DNA of 64,000 bases from Caballeronia sp. SEWSISQ10-4 2 (GCF_030464885.1 NZ_JALPRJ010000016.1:1-64000), one strand, 5' to 3'; shown: positions 39,939 through 50,181, counted from the first letter of the stretch. Translations and numbers: made by a program. Notes: generated from the sequence alone by a model not told the origin.

Positions 39939-42797
39939 ATGATGAAGAATTCCCAGCTGAACTCTTATTTGTTCGGCGGTAATGCCCCGTATGTTGAAGA
40001 ACAGTACGAGGCATATCTCGATAATCCCGCGTCAGTGCCCGAGACCTGGCGTACCTATTTCGATGCGTTGCAGAACGTGCCTGCATCGGATGGGACCAAT
40101 CACAACGACGTGGCCCACGGCCCGATCGTCGAATCGTTTGCGCAACGCGCGAAATCGAATGGCTTCGTGCCGCGCGAGAGCAGTGGTGATCTGGCGACCG
40201 CTCGCAAGCAGGTCTATGTCCAGTCGCTGATTGGCGCGTACCGTTTTCTCGGCTCCCAGTGGGCCAATCTCGATCCGCTGAAGCGCCGCGAGCGCCCGGC
40301 CATCCCTGAGCTCGAACCCGCGTTCTACGACTTCACCGAAGCCGACATGGATCAGATGTTCCATGCACAGAACCTGTATTTCGGTTTCGAGCAGGCGTCG
40401 CTGCGTGAGATCGTGAAGGCATTGCGTGACACCTACTGCGGCACGATCGGCGCCGAGTTCATGTACATCAGCGATCCGGAACAGAAGCGCTGGTGGAAAG
40501 AGAGGCTCGAATCGATCCGCTCCACCCCGAATTTCTCGCCCGACAAGAAAAAGCACATTCTTCAGCGCCTGACGGCTTCCGAAGGGCTCGAGCGTTTCCT
40601 GCACACGAAATACGTCGGCCAGAAGCGTTTCTCGCTGGAAGGCGGCGAGAGCTTTATCGCGTCGATGGACGAAGTCGTGCGCCACGCTGGTGCAGCGGGC
40701 GTGCAGGAAATCATTATCGGCATGGCTCACCGCGGACGTCTGAACGTGCTGGTGAACACGCTGGGCAAGATGCCGGCTGACCTCTTTGCCGAATTCGAAG
40801 GCAAGCACGTCGATGACCTGCCGGCCGGTGACGTGAAATATCACAAGGGTTTCTCGTCGGACGTTTCGACTGACGGCGGCCCGGTGCACCTGTCGCTCGC
40901 GTTCAACCCGTCGCACCTTGAAATCGTGAACCCGGTGGTCGAAGGGTCGGCCAAGGCGCGCATGGATCGTCGCGGCGACGTCGACGGCCTGCAAGTGCTG
41001 CCGGTCCAGATTCACGGCGACGCGGCGTTCGCCGGTCAGGGCGTGGTCATGGAAACGCTGAACCTCGCGCAAACGCGCGGTTACGGCACGCACGGCACGC
41101 TGCATATCGTTATCAATAACCAGATCGGCTTCACGACGTCCGACCCGCGTGATGCGCGTTCGACGCTGTATTGCTCGGACGTGGCGAAGATGATCGAAGC
41201 GCCGGTGCTGCACGTGAACGGTGACGATCCGGAAGCGGTCGTGCTGTGCACGCAGCTGGCTATCGATTTCCGCATGCAGTTCCACAAGGATGTGGTTGTC
41301 GACATCATCTGTTTCCGCAAGTTGGGTCACAACGAGCAGGACACGCCGGCGGTCACGCAGCCGCTGATGTACAAGACGATTGCGAAACATCCGGGTACGC
41401 GCGCGCTGTACGCTGAAAAGCTCGTACAGCAAGGCGTGATGACGGCGGAAGACGCTGACGGTTACGTGAAGGCGTACCGCCAGGCAATGGACGACGGTCA
41501 TCACACGGTCGATCCGGTGCTCTCGAACTACAAGAGCAAGTACGCGGTGGACTGGGTGCCGTTCCTGAACCGCAAGTGGACCGACGCCGCCGACACGGCC
41601 GTGCCGCTGGCAGAACTGAAGCGTCTCGCTGAACGGATCACTACGGTTCCCGATAACTTCAAGGTGCATCCGCTGGTCGAGCGCGTGATCAACGATCGCC
41701 GCGCAATGGGCCGTGGCGAAGCGAAGCTCGACTGGGGCATGGGCGAGCATCTGGCTTACGCCTCGCTGGTGGCATCGGGATACGCCGTGCGACTCACGGG
41801 CCAGGACTCGGGCCGTGGCACGTTCACGCACCGTCACGCCGTGCTGCACGATCAGAACCGCGAACGCTGGAATGACGGCACGTACATTCCGCTGCAGAAC
41901 ATCGCTGAAGGTCAGGCGAAGTTCACCGTGATCGACTCGGTGTTGTCGGAAGAAGCGGTGCTCGGTTTCGAGTACGGTTATTCGACGGCGGAGCCGAACA
42001 CGCTCGTCGCGTGGGAAGCGCAATTCGGCGACTTCGTGAACGGCGCGCAAGTCGTGATCGACCAGTTCATCTCGTCGGGCGAAGTGAAGTGGGGCCGTGT
42101 TTCCGGTCTCACCATGCTGCTGCCGCACGGTTATGAAGGGCAAGGTCCGGAGCACTCGTCGGCACGTATCGAACGGTTCCTGCAACTGTGCGCGGATCAC
42201 AACATGCAAGTGGTCCAGCCGACCACGCCGGCGCAGATTTTCCATTTGTTGCGCCGTCAGATGATCCGCTTGTTCAGGAAGCCGCTGATCGTCGCTACGC
42301 CGAAGTCGCTGCTGCGTCACAAGGAAGCTGTTTCGGATCTGTCGGAACTGGCGAAGGGTTCGTTCCAGCCGATCATCGGCGAAGTGGATGGCGCGGTCGA
42401 GCCGAAGAAGGTCAAGCGCGTGATCGTGTGCTCGGGCCGCGTGTATTACGACCTCGTGGCGCATCGTCGCGAAGCGAAGGCGAACGACGTCGCGATCCTC
42501 CGTATCGAGCAGTTGTATCCGTTCGCCCACAAGCAGTTCGACGCGGAAATCAAGAAATACGAAAACGCGAACGAAGTGGTCTGGGCACAGGACGAGCCGC
42601 AGAACCAGGGCGCCTGGTTTTACGTCGAGCACCATCTGCGCGAAGGCATGCGTGAAGGACAGAAGCTCGCTTACAGCGGCCGTCCGGCATCGGCATCCCC
42701 GGCAGTCGGCTATTACGCGAAGCACTACGAGCAGCTGAAGGCGCTGATCGAAGGCGCGTTTGGCCGGCTGAAGGGCGCGCAGACGATCTCGAAGTAA
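39939..42797 (+). CDS. odhA: 2-oxoglutarate dehydrogenase E1 component
   Basis: 952-residue thiamine diphosphate enzyme (SucA) that decarboxylates 2-oxoglutarate and passes the succinyl group to the E2 lipoyl arm; TCA cycle, cytoplasm. N-terminal E2-binding start SYLFGGNAPYVEEQYEAYL, active-site region GMAHRGRLNVLVNTLGK, LSLAFNPSHLEIVNPVVEG, and the C-terminal pyrimidine-binding domain with SGRGTFTHRHAVLHDQ are clear. AAAGGTGAG precedes ATG 39939; GTG 39927 is a less likely start. It leads the odhA-odhB-odhL cluster, with a terminator after it. Confidence 0.96.
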   Translation: MMKNSQLNSYLFGGNAPYVEEQYEAYLDNPASVPETWRTYFDALQNVPASDGTNHNDVAHGPIVESFAQRAKSNGFVPRESSGDLATARKQVYVQSLIGAYRFLGSQWANLDPLKRRERPAIPELEPAFYDFTEADMDQMFHAQNLYFGFEQASLREIVKALRDTYCGTIGAEFMYISDPEQKRWWKERLESIRSTPNFSPDKKKHILQRLTASEGLERFLHTKYVGQKRFSLEGGESFIASMDEVVRHAGAAGVQEIIIGMAHRGRLNVLVNTLGKMPADLFAEFEGKHVDDLPAGDVKYHKGFSSDVSTDGGPVHLSLAFNPSHLEIVNPVVEGSAKARMDRRGDVDGLQVLPVQIHGDAAFAGQGVVMETLNLAQTRGYGTHGTLHIVINNQIGFTTSDPRDARSTLYCSDVAKMIEAPVLHVNGDDPEAVVLCTQLAIDFRMQFHKDVVVDIICFRKLGHNEQDTPAVTQPLMYKTIAKHPGTRALYAEKLVQQGVMTAEDADGYVKAYRQAMDDGHHTVDPVLSNYKSKYAVDWVPFLNRKWTDAADTAVPLAELKRLAERITTVPDNFKVHPLVERVINDRRAMGRGEAKLDWGMGEHLAYASLVASGYAVRLTGQDSGRGTFTHRHAVLHDQNRERWNDGTYIPLQNIAEGQAKFTVIDSVLSEEAVLGFEYGYSTAEPNTLVAWEAQFGDFVNGAQVVIDQFISSGEVKWGRVSGLTMLLPHGYEGQGPEHSSARIERFLQLCADHNMQVVQPTTPAQIFHLLRRQMIRLFRKPLIVATPKSLLRHKEAVSDLSELAKGSFQPIIGEVDGAVEPKKVKRVIVCSGRVYYDLVAHRREAKANDVAILRIEQLYPFAHKQFDAEIKKYENANEVVWAQDEPQNQGAWFYVEHHLREGMREGQKLAYSGRPASASPAVGYYAKHYEQLKALIEGAFGRLKGAQTISK

Positions 42798-42807
42798 GCG
42801 GTTGTGA

Positions 42808-42844
42808 CCGGGGAGTGTCGCTTTTGGCGGCTCCCCGGTTTTTC
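42808..42844 (+). terminator. Intrinsic terminator between odhA and odhB
   Basis: CCGGGGAG and CTCCCCGG form an 8-bp stem around a 15-nt loop, followed by TTTTT, 11 nt after the odhA stop. It probably makes odhA levels differ from odhB or implies a separate odhB promoter in the following 170 bp. Confidence 0.8.
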
Positions 42845-43014
42845 ACGCGCTGTCCTGTGATTCGAGTTTCGATTTTGAACGTGGAATGCAGAAGCAGCGC
42901 TCGCTTTTCGGTTGAAGCGCGCAGCGTTCACACGGCTCGAGCTTAACGAAATTCATAACGAATTGACGACGATTCGATTTACGTCGTACCCAGATACATT
43001 CAGGAAAAAACATA

Positions 43015-44310
43015 ATGTCTATTGTAGAAGTCAAGGTTCCCCAGCTCTCCGAATCAGTGTCGGAAGGCACCATGCTGTCGTGGAAGAAGAAGCCGGGCGA
43101 AGCAGTTGCTATCGACGAAATCCTCATCGAAATCGAAACGGACAAGGTCGTGCTGGAAGTGCCGGCACCCGCTGCAGGCGTGCTCGCGCAAGTGATCAAG
43201 CATGACGGCGATGTGGTCGGCGCGGAAGAAGTGATCGCGATGATCGACACGGAAGCGAAGGCGGGCGTTGCACCGGTTGCTGCCGCTGCAGGCGCCGCCG
43301 AAGTGAAGCCGGCACCGGCTGCGCAAGCTCAACAAGAAGCCGTGCCGGCAACGGCTGCCGCTTCGAACACCGCTGCATCTCCCGCTGCCGCCAAGATCCT
43401 GGCCGAGAAGAACGTCTCGAACGACCAGGTTTCGGGCTCGGGCCGCGATGGCCGCATCACGAAGGGCGACGCACTGGCCGCGACGCAAGGCGCGCCGGCT
43501 GTGTCTGCTTCGGTCTCGGCGCCTGCTGCAAAGGCAGCCGCTCCCGCCAAGGCTGCCCGTCCGTCCCTGCCGGACGTGAAGGCGCCGGGTGCTGACCAGT
43601 GGCTCAAGGATCGTCCGGAACAACGCGTGCCGATGTCGCGTCTGCGCGCCCGTATTGCCGAGCGTCTGCTCGAGTCGCAGCAAACGAACGCCATCCTGAC
43701 CACGTTCAACGAAGTGAACATGGCGCCGGTGATGGATCTGCGCAACAAATACAAGGACAAGTTCGAGAAGGAACATGGCGTGAAGCTTGGCTTCATGTCG
43801 TTCTTCGTAAAGGCTGCCGTCCACGCGCTGAAGAAGTATCCGCTGGTGAACGCATCTATCGACGGTAACGACATCGTCTATCACGGTTACTTCGATATCG
43901 GTATTGCCGTCGGTTCGCCGCGTGGTCTCGTGGTGCCGATCGTTCGCAATGCGGATCAACTGAGCCTGGCCGACATCGAGAAGAAGATTGCTGAATACGG
44001 GGTGAAAGCGCGCGACGGCAAGCTGTCGATCGAAGAAATGACCGGCGGTACGTTCTCGATCTCGAACGGCGGTGTGTTCGGGTCCATGTTGTCCACGCCG
44101 ATTATCAACCCGCCGCAGTCCGCAATCCTGGGCGTGCACGCAACGAAGGAACGCGCTGTGGTCGAGAACGGCCAGATCGTGATCCGTCCGATGAACTATC
44201 TGGCGCTGTCTTACGACCACCGGATCATCGACGGCCGCGAAGCCGTGTTGTCGCTCGTCGCGATGAAGGATGCGCTGGAAGATCCGGCCCGCTTGCTGCT
44301 GGACCTGTAA
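43015..44310 (+). CDS. odhB: Dihydrolipoyllysine succinyltransferase E2 (2-oxoglutarate dehydrogenase)
   Basis: 431-residue core enzyme (SucB). One lipoyl domain at 1-80 with the modified lysine in [11 protein letters not shown] (Lys44), an Ala/Pro-rich linker, an E3/E1 binding domain (about 125-160, [20 protein letters not shown]) and the acyltransferase domain (about 200-431) with catalytic [13 protein letters not shown]. The N-terminus [17 protein letters not shown] is typical of SucB, not of pyruvate E2. Length is normal. It is separated from odhA by a terminator and from odhL by 107 bp. Confidence 0.96.
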   Translation: MSIVEVKVPQLSESVSEGTMLSWKKKPGEAVAIDEILIEIETDKVVLEVPAPAAGVLAQVIKHDGDVVGAEEVIAMIDTEAKAGVAPVAAAAGAAEVKPAPAAQAQQEAVPATAAASNTAASPAAAKILAEKNVSNDQVSGSGRDGRITKGDALAATQGAPAVSASVSAPAAKAAAPAKAARPSLPDVKAPGADQWLKDRPEQRVPMSRLRARIAERLLESQQTNAILTTFNEVNMAPVMDLRNKYKDKFEKEHGVKLGFMSFFVKAAVHALKKYPLVNASIDGNDIVYHGYFDIGIAVGSPRGLVVPIVRNADQLSLADIEKKIAEYGVKARDGKLSIEEMTGGTFSISNGGVFGSMLSTPIINPPQSAILGVHATKERAVVENGQIVIRPMNYLALSYDHRIIDGREAVLSLVAMKDALEDPARLLLDL

Positions 44311-44417
44311 GCCTTTAAGCGTTAGGCCTTTAAATCAAGCGGTAAAACCTTATTTGGGACTCATGGCGCGTTCGATAGACTCGGACGCGCCATGTATCCA
44401 ACAAGAGAAGGATAGTC

Positions 44418-45848
44418 ATGTCCAAAGAATTTGATGTCGTCGTGATTGGTGCGGGCCCTGGCGGTTACATCGCGGCGATTCGTGCAGCGCAACTCGGCAA
44501 GTCGGTTGCGTGTATTGAAAGCTGGAAGAACCCGGCCGGCAATCTGAAGCTCGGCGGCACGTGTCTCAATGTGGGCTGCATTCCGTCGAAGGCGTTGCTG
44601 GCATCGTCGGAAGAATTTGAAAACGTTTTGCATCACCTGGGCGATCACGGTATCAACGTAGGCGATGTGAAGCTCGATCTCTCGAAGATGCTTGCCCGCA
44701 AGGAAGGCATTGTCGAGAAGATGACGAAGGGCATCGAGTTCCTGTTCCGCAAGAACAAGATCACGTGGCTGAAGGGCCATGGGAAGTTTACCGGCAAGAC
44801 GGACGCCGGCGTGCAGATCGAGGTCAGCGGCGAAGCAGAAACCGAAACGGTGACCGCGAAGAACGTGATCATCGCGACGGGATCGAAGGCGCGTCATCTG
44901 CCGGGCATTCCGGTCGACAACAAAATCGTTGCCGATAACGAAGGCGCGCTGTCGTTCGATGCCGTACCGAAGAAGCTCGCCGTGATCGGCGCTGGCGTGA
45001 TCGGTCTGGAACTGGGTTCGGTGTGGCGTCGCCTGGGTGCGGACGTGACCGTGCTCGAAGCGTTGCCCGCGTTCCTCGGCGCATGCGACGACTCGCTCGC
45101 AAAAGAAGCCGCGAAGCAATTCAAAAAGCAGGGTCTGGACATCCACCTCGGCGTGAAAATCGGCGAAGTGAAGACGACGGATTCGAGCGTTTCGGTGGCT
45201 TACACGGACAAGGACGGCAACGCGCAGACGCTCGACGCTGATCGCCTGATCGTGTCGATCGGACGCGTGCCGAATACGGATAACCTCGGTCTGGAAGCCA
45301 TCGGCCTGAAGGCGGACGAACGTGGTTTTGTTCCCGTCGACGACCATTGCGCGACGAGCGTGCCGAACGTGTACGCAATCGGCGACGTGGTGCGTGGCCC
45401 GATGCTCGCGCACAAGGCGGAAGACGAGGGTGTGCTGGTGGCCGAGATCATCGATGGTCAGAAGCCGCATATCGACTACAACTGCATTCCGTGGGTGATC
45501 TACACCGAACCGGAAATTGCGTGGGTCGGCAAGACGGAGCAGCAGCTCAAGGCCGAAGGCCGCGAGATCAAGACCGGCCAGTTCCCGATGATGGCGAATG
45601 GCCGCGCGCTGGGTATCGGCAAGGCTGACGGCTTCGTGAAGATGATCGCCGACGCGAAGACCGACGAACTGCTCGGCTGCCACATCATCGCGGCGAACGC
45701 GTCGGACCTGATCGCTGAAGCGGTTGTGGCGATGGAGTTCAAGGCGGCGTCGGAAGATATCGGCCGGATCTGCCATCCGCACCCGTCGTTGTCGGAAGTG
45801 ATGCGCGAAGCCGCGCTCGCCGTCGACAAACGCGCGCTCAATATGTGA
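44418..45848 (+). CDS. odhL: Dihydrolipoyl dehydrogenase E3
   Basis: 476-residue FAD enzyme that re-oxidises dihydrolipoyl groups and reduces NAD. FAD motif [20 protein letters not shown] at the N-terminus, redox pair in [16 protein letters not shown] (Cys49 and Cys54), NAD motif [20 protein letters not shown], and the active-site His-Glu in [16 protein letters not shown]. The position next to odhAB implies service to the 2-oxoglutarate complex. Start ATG 44418 follows GAGAAGGA. Confidence 0.96.
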   Translation: MSKEFDVVVIGAGPGGYIAAIRAAQLGKSVACIESWKNPAGNLKLGGTCLNVGCIPSKALLASSEEFENVLHHLGDHGINVGDVKLDLSKMLARKEGIVEKMTKGIEFLFRKNKITWLKGHGKFTGKTDAGVQIEVSGEAETETVTAKNVIIATGSKARHLPGIPVDNKIVADNEGALSFDAVPKKLAVIGAGVIGLELGSVWRRLGADVTVLEALPAFLGACDDSLAKEAAKQFKKQGLDIHLGVKIGEVKTTDSSVSVAYTDKDGNAQTLDADRLIVSIGRVPNTDNLGLEAIGLKADERGFVPVDDHCATSVPNVYAIGDVVRGPMLAHKAEDEGVLVAEIIDGQKPHIDYNCIPWVIYTEPEIAWVGKTEQQLKAEGREIKTGQFPMMANGRALGIGKADGFVKMIADAKTDELLGCHIIAANASDLIAEAVVAMEFKAASEDIGRICHPHPSLSEVMREAALAVDKRALNM

Positions 45849-45886
45849 ACGTAGCATCGCGCAGCATCGTTTGAGCGGCAGGACGA

Positions 45887-45918
45887 AGGCGGGCGGGAGT
45901 TTTCCCGCTCGCCTTTGT
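45887..45918 (+). terminator. Probable terminator of odhL
   Basis: AGGCGGGCGGGA and TCCCGCTCGCCT form an 11-to-12-bp stem (one mismatch), followed by TTGTTTTA. The T-run is imperfect, so termination may be partial. Confidence 0.65.
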
Positions 45919-45976
45919 TTTATCCACGGCCTTTAGCCTCTTTAGCCCATCTTCAGGGCGGTCAAACCCTCGCACC

Positions 45977-47074
45977 ATGAACGTCACCGAATACTACGCA
46001 CACGAACTGCAGACGCGGGGTTATCAGTCGGATGCCGCACAACTCGCGGCGGTCGAACGTTTGCAGCGCTGCTACGACGAATGGGTCGCTTATAAGGCAC
46101 GCCGCTCGAATGCATTCAAGAAGCTGATCGTGCACCCGGAGTTGCCGCGAGGCATCTATATGTGGGGCGGTGTAGGGCGCGGCAAGAGCTTCCTGATGGA
46201 CAGCTTCTTCGCGGTGGTGCCGGTGCAGCGCAAGACGCGTTTGCATTTCCACGAGTTCATGCGCGAGGTGCATCGCGAGCTGGAGGAGTTGAAGGGCACG
46301 GCCGATCCACTCGATGAACTCGCGCGACGCGTCGCGAAGCGCTACCGGTTGATCTGTTTCGACGAGTTCCACGTCTCCGATATCGCTGACGCGATGATTC
46401 TTTATCGCCTGCTCGACCGGTTGTTTGGGGCGGGCGTGCAATTCGTGATGACGTCCAACTACGATCCTGACCTTTTGTATCCGGATGGTTTGCATCGCGA
46501 CCGACTGCTGCCTGCCATCGAGCTGATCAAGTCGAAACTCGATGTGATCAATGTCGATGCCGGTACGGATTATCGTAAGCGGACACTTTCGCAAGTGACC
46601 GCATACCACACGCCCTTGGGCGCCGCCGCCGATCAAGCCCTGCGCGCCGACTTCGCGAAGCTCGCAGCCGTACCGGACGAAAGCCCGATCCTGCGTATTG
46701 AGAAGCGCGAGCTGAAGGCGTTGCGCAAAGCCGATGGCGTGGTCTGGTTCGACTTCGCTACGCTCTGCGGCGGTCCGCGTTCGCAGAACGATTACCTTGA
46801 GCTGGCGAGCCGCTTCCACGCGGTGATTCTCTCCGATGTACCGAAGATGTCGCCGCGCAATGCATCGGAGGCGCGTCGCTTTACGTGGTTGATCGATGTG
46901 TTCTACGACCACAAGGTCAAGCTGCTGATGTCGGCGGCAGTTCCTGCTGAAGAGTTGTACGTGGAAGGTCCGATGGCCAATGAATTCGCGCGCACGGTAT
47001 CGCGGATCACGGAGATGCAGTCGAAGGAATATCTGGAGTCGGAGCGTCGGCTGGTAGATACATCGCTGACCTGA
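45977..47074 (+). CDS. zapE: Cell division protein ZapE (AFG1-like ATPase)
   Basis: 365 residues. P-loop MWGGVGRGKSFLMDSFF at about 62-78, Walker B FDEFHVSDIADAM near 135, sensor region VQFVMTSNYDPDLLYPDGLH and ERLR-type arginine finger. AFG1/ZapE ATPases associate with FtsZ during constriction in E. coli; the mitochondrial relative is AFG1. It follows odhL in many beta-proteobacteria, which fits here. ATG 45977 is close to the odhL terminator. Confidence 0.93.
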   Translation: MNVTEYYAHELQTRGYQSDAAQLAAVERLQRCYDEWVAYKARRSNAFKKLIVHPELPRGIYMWGGVGRGKSFLMDSFFAVVPVQRKTRLHFHEFMREVHRELEELKGTADPLDELARRVAKRYRLICFDEFHVSDIADAMILYRLLDRLFGAGVQFVMTSNYDPDLLYPDGLHRDRLLPAIELIKSKLDVINVDAGTDYRKRTLSQVTAYHTPLGAAADQALRADFAKLAAVPDESPILRIEKRELKALRKADGVVWFDFATLCGGPRSQNDYLELASRFHAVILSDVPKMSPRNASEARRFTWLIDVFYDHKVKLLMSAAVPAEELYVEGPMANEFARTVSRITEMQSKEYLESERRLVDTSLT

Positions 47075-47240
47075 CGCAGCGCTGGCCGACCGGGCGAGTT
47101 GACAATGCGAGACTCATAATTTCGATGTGAGCTTACTGCTGTAAGGCTCTGAGCCGTATTTCAAGATTCGGACATATCTGATACCAGGGTGTCGGGCGGA
47201 TCGGTATCTTCTAATCACTTACCTGTGATTGGAGAAAACC

Positions 47241-47726
47241 ATGAAGCCTTACCGCGATATGTCCGACGAAGAATGGCAAATGGTGGCGCCGTTGTTGCCT
47301 GAGCTGCGTCCCCGTTCCGAGTTGCGCGGACGGCCACTTGCCAACACCCGCGCCGTGCTCAACGGCGTGCTCTGGGTGACGTACAGCGGTGCTTCATGGT
47401 CGAGCTTGCCGCGTAAATATCCGTTGTATCAGACGTGTCACCGGCGCTTCAAGGCATGGCATGAATCCGGCGTGCTGGCGCGTGTGATGCAGCAATTGTT
47501 CGATTTGGCGAGCGAAGGTTTATACGCATTGATGACCTCGCGCATGCGGGTGCCGATTGAGTTGCCGGAGGGTTTTGGCGAACGTGCCGGACATGCGATA
47601 GGCATCGATCCGACGCGCTCTGGCAGCGTGAGCGGTGATGCACGAACGGTGCTCGTGCCGCTGATTCCGCTTATGCCGGCCGCGCCGGTCGAATACGTGA
47701 ACGATGGCGCGCGCCACGCGGCGTAA
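47241..47726 (+). CDS. Stand-alone IS5-type transposase N-terminal domain protein (DUF4096)
   Basis: 161 residues. The first 85 match the same domain as the protein at 18479-18877: MSDEEWQMVAPLLPELRPRS, RGRPLANTRAVLNGVLWVTY, GASWSSLPRKYP, TCHRRFKAWHESG. No DDE catalytic domain follows; the C-terminal 75 residues (LFDLASEGLYALMTSRMRVP onwards) are unlike known transposases. GGAG precedes the ATG at 47241, the frame is intact, and a strong terminator follows. It has no flanking inverted repeats. Most likely a domesticated DNA-binding protein, possibly a regulator, conserved at this place in related genomes by my recollection. Confidence 0.75.
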   Translation: MKPYRDMSDEEWQMVAPLLPELRPRSELRGRPLANTRAVLNGVLWVTYSGASWSSLPRKYPLYQTCHRRFKAWHESGVLARVMQQLFDLASEGLYALMTSRMRVPIELPEGFGERAGHAIGIDPTRSGSVSGDARTVLVPLIPLMPAAPVEYVNDGARHAA

Positions 47727-47753
47727 TGCCTGGGCGCAAGATAGCTTGTGCAC

Positions 47754-47797
47754 AAAAACCCCGGCTGGAGACTTTAAGTCTCCAGCCGGGTTTTGTT
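47754..47797. terminator. Bidirectional terminator between convergent genes
   Basis: AAAACCCCGGCTGGAGACTT and its complement form an 18-bp stem with a minimal loop, then TTTTGTTTTG; poly-A on the other side. It ends both the gene at 47241-47726 and the minus-strand DUF2147 gene. Confidence 0.92.
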
Positions 47798-47838
47798 TTG
47801 CGCCATAGGTTCGTTCGAGAGCAACGAAGCCGGCGCCC

Positions 47839-48312
47839 TTACTGCTGTCGGATCCAGGTTTGCGAGCGTCCGAGCAGCGACACGCCGATATACCCGCGCA
47901 CCACGAGTTTCTGTCCGCCGTCGTCGAGATGCATCTTGCACTTGTAGATCTTGCCGTTCTCGGGATCGAGGATCTGGCCGCCTTCCCATCCGTCGCCATC
48001 GGCTTTCATGCCGTTGATGATCGTCATGCCTTTCATTGGCTGATCCTTGCGTGAATCGGTGCAGGCGGTGCAGCGGCGGTTCGGATCGTCGTTGCTGCCG
48101 AGACCGGTGAGGATCTTGCCGCTGAGCGTGCCGTCGGGATCCTGGACGATCTGCACGACTGCCTTGGGCTGACCGGTCTTGTCGTCGATGGTTTGCCAGA
48201 GTCCAGTGGGCGATGACGCCTGCGCCATCGTTGTTGCTGCGCAGGCGAGCAGTGCGCCGGCAAGCAGGATGCGTCCGAAATGTCGATGTGTACGGTGGGT
48301 GAGACCCGTCAT
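47839..48312 (-). CDS. DUF2147 family secreted protein
   Basis: 157 residues. A signal peptide (GRILLAGALLACAATTMAQA) is followed by SPTGLWQTIDDKTGQPKAVV, the start of a DUF2147 domain, with CTACTDSRKDQPMKGMTIIN carrying a conserved Cys pair, and KIYKCKMHLDDGGQKLVVRG. The family is periplasmic and its role unclear; members are induced under envelope or carbon stress in some species. RBS GAGGAAGC before ATG 48312. Confidence 0.85.
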   Translation of the reverse strand: MTGLTHRTHRHFGRILLAGALLACAATTMAQASSPTGLWQTIDDKTGQPKAVVQIVQDPDGTLSGKILTGLGSNDDPNRRCTACTDSRKDQPMKGMTIINGMKADGDGWEGGQILDPENGKIYKCKMHLDDGGQKLVVRGYIGVSLLGRSQTWIRQQ

Positions 48313-48426
48313 GCTTCCTCCTTGAGGTAAAACGTCTCTTGATGTAATGCCGTGGGCATCGGCTCGTTGCTCGCTGCACAGAATACGTCAAAGCGTTGAG
48401 CGCGTTTTATAGGACTTCCTCTAGAA

Positions 48427-48476
48427 GGGAGCGTTTGTTCCGCTCGCGTCCGGCGCGGCGCGGAACAAACGCTCCC
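48427..48476 (-). terminator. Terminator-like hairpin after the TpsB gene
   Basis: GGGAGCGTTTGTTCCGC and its exact complement, a 17-bp stem with a 16-nt GC-rich loop. Read on the minus strand it starts 2 nt beyond the stop codon. The T-run after it is poor (CTTCTAG), so it may also stabilise the mRNA 3' end. Confidence 0.6.
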
Positions 48477-48477
48477 T

Positions 48478-50181
48478 TTAATTGAACTGGTATGAAAATG
48501 TCGCGTTAACGCGCGGGCTCCGCGAGCCATTCCCTTCGACCGGTGCATCGCCGACAGGTTTCGCCAGCGATAAATCCAGACTGTAGTACTTAGCATCCGA
48601 AATCCGGAAGCCTACGCCTATCGATGCGAGCCGGGTAGGTTTCGCGGCGCCGCCATGAAGGTAGGTATGGGCGGTATCGACGGAAACGTACGGCGTGAAC
48701 GTTTTCAAGAACGCAAGGCCGATCGCAAACGGCCGGTTGATTTCCGCCGACGCAGCCCAGCCAGAATCCCCCGATACTTCACCCGGCTGATAGCCGAGCG
48801 CGAAGCGTTGTCCGCCAAACGCGATCTGCTCCGACGTCGGCAGCGAGTCCGCGCTGTACTGGCCGGTCGCGGCTATTGTCGTGCCGATCTTGAACGGCCA
48901 TTCGTTGCTCTGCGAGAGGGTCGCACCGGTGCGCACGAAGGTGAGCGACGCAGGGTTCGTCGTGACGCCGCCGGGAATGTTGGTGTCCGCCGACTTCGAT
49001 GCCCCAAGCACATTAAACGCCTTCGCCACGTTCACGCTGGCACGCCGGACGGTTCCCGTATCGACGCCGGTGTAGTCGAGTTGCAACGTCGTCACGCGGA
49101 CCTGCGAACGCTGGCCAAGTTGCGCGCCCGTGATGGTGTTCTTGAAGCGGTCTTCGTCGTGCGAAGCGTACGCGCCCACCGTGCCGATCAGGCTGCGCGT
49201 ATTGCTCAATACGAACGGATACGACGCGGACAGGCAGACTTTGTCGTTGACCACCGTGCGCTCGACGTATGAGGGCAGGCCGGGGTTATCGACGGGATGT
49301 CCATAGTAATGCGAAGCATCGACCTTGGCGGTGAAACCATCGGTGCCGATAGGCAACGCGCCGTTGACCGCGAAATAGGTTTGGTCGTTGCGGCCTTTGG
49401 GAAACAACGCCGAGGCACCCAGTGTCTCACCCTCGCCGAGCATGCCGTTTTCCGTCGCGCTCACAATGCCTTGCACGCTCGGATGATTCAGGTCGATACC
49501 CGTCGCGAAATTGAACGGCTTGCGCTCGACATCGAGATCGAGCGTGGCCGCGCCATCAGTGGTCTGCGGCGGCGCGACGGTCGCCGCGATCTTCACGCCA
49601 GGGGTGAGGCCAAGCACGTTGACGTAACGTTCGAAGGTGTCCTGCCGTAGCGGCCGGTCGGCGCGAATCCGCTCGGCGACGGCACGGATGCGCTTTTCAG
49701 CAGCGCCGGGATCGCCCCTGACCTTGATCTCCGATACATACCCTTCCACCACCGTGATGCGCACCACGCCGTTTTCGAAGGTCTGCGCGGGCACGAAGGC
49801 GAAGGAGAGCGCATAACCGCGGTCCTTGTAGAGTGCGGTCACACCGTTCGCCGTCTCCATCAATTCGCCGATGGTGACATCCTTGCCCACGAGCGGCGTG
49901 AAACGTTGCGCGACTTCATCGAAGGGAATGGCTTTTACGCCTTCCACCTCGATCTTTTGCGGCGTCAAATGACGCGCAAGCAGCTCTTGAATGTGCGGGG
50001 TCTGCGGCTGGATATCGATGGTAACGGTCGGCGGTTTTTGCGGCGCGTTCACTTGCGGCAACGCGTCGAGCGGATTGCCCGCCACGGCCGGCCGCGCGAC
50101 CTGCCCACTGGTCTGCGCTTCGGCGGCATGCGCCGCCACCGCCGTGAGCAGCAGCGTCCATTTCCATTCCTTGATATTCAC
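48478..50181 (-). CDS. TpsB-type two-partner secretion transporter (ShlB/FhaC/HecB family)
   Basis: 567-residue Omp85-type outer membrane barrel that exports large proteins. The GTG at 50181 with GAGGG upstream gives a clean signal peptide (NIKEWKWTLLLTAVAAHAAE). A ShlB-type POTRA region follows (about 75-150, IEVEGVKAIPFDEVAQRFTP, NGVVRITVVEGYVSEIKVRG), then the barrel domain (about 210-567) with the conserved FNFATGIDLNHPSVQGIVSA, FGGQRFALGYQPGEVSGDSG. The frame also opens further upstream to ATG 50265, but without RBS. No TpsA with a haemagglutination-activity domain lies in the window; the upstream neighbour is a Gly-rich repeat lipoprotein that may be its substrate. Confidence 0.88.
   Translation of the reverse strand: MNIKEWKWTLLLTAVAAHAAEAQTSGQVARPAVAGNPLDALPQVNAPQKPPTVTIDIQPQTPHIQELLARHLTPQKIEVEGVKAIPFDEVAQRFTPLVGKDVTIGELMETANGVTALYKDRGYALSFAFVPAQTFENGVVRITVVEGYVSEIKVRGDPGAAEKRIRAVAERIRADRPLRQDTFERYVNVLGLTPGVKIAATVAPPQTTDGAATLDLDVERKPFNFATGIDLNHPSVQGIVSATENGMLGEGETLGASALFPKGRNDQTYFAVNGALPIGTDGFTAKVDASHYYGHPVDNPGLPSYVERTVVNDKVCLSASYPFVLSNTRSLIGTVGAYASHDEDRFKNTITGAQLGQRSQVRVTTLQLDYTGVDTGTVRRASVNVAKAFNVLGASKSADTNIPGGVTTNPASLTFVRTGATLSQSNEWPFKIGTTIAATGQYSADSLPTSEQIAFGGQRFALGYQPGEVSGDSGWAASAEINRPFAIGLAFLKTFTPYVSVDTAHTYLHGGAAKPTRLASIGVGFRISDAKYYSLDLSLAKPVGDAPVEGNGSRSPRVNATFSYQFN

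Noticed and set aside
40032..42725. 897-codon open frame on the minus strand opposite odhA
   Set aside because: It mirrors the codon structure of a highly expressed high-GC gene. Composition (Arg/His/Val/Leu-rich without domain) and lack of RBS mark it as a shadow.
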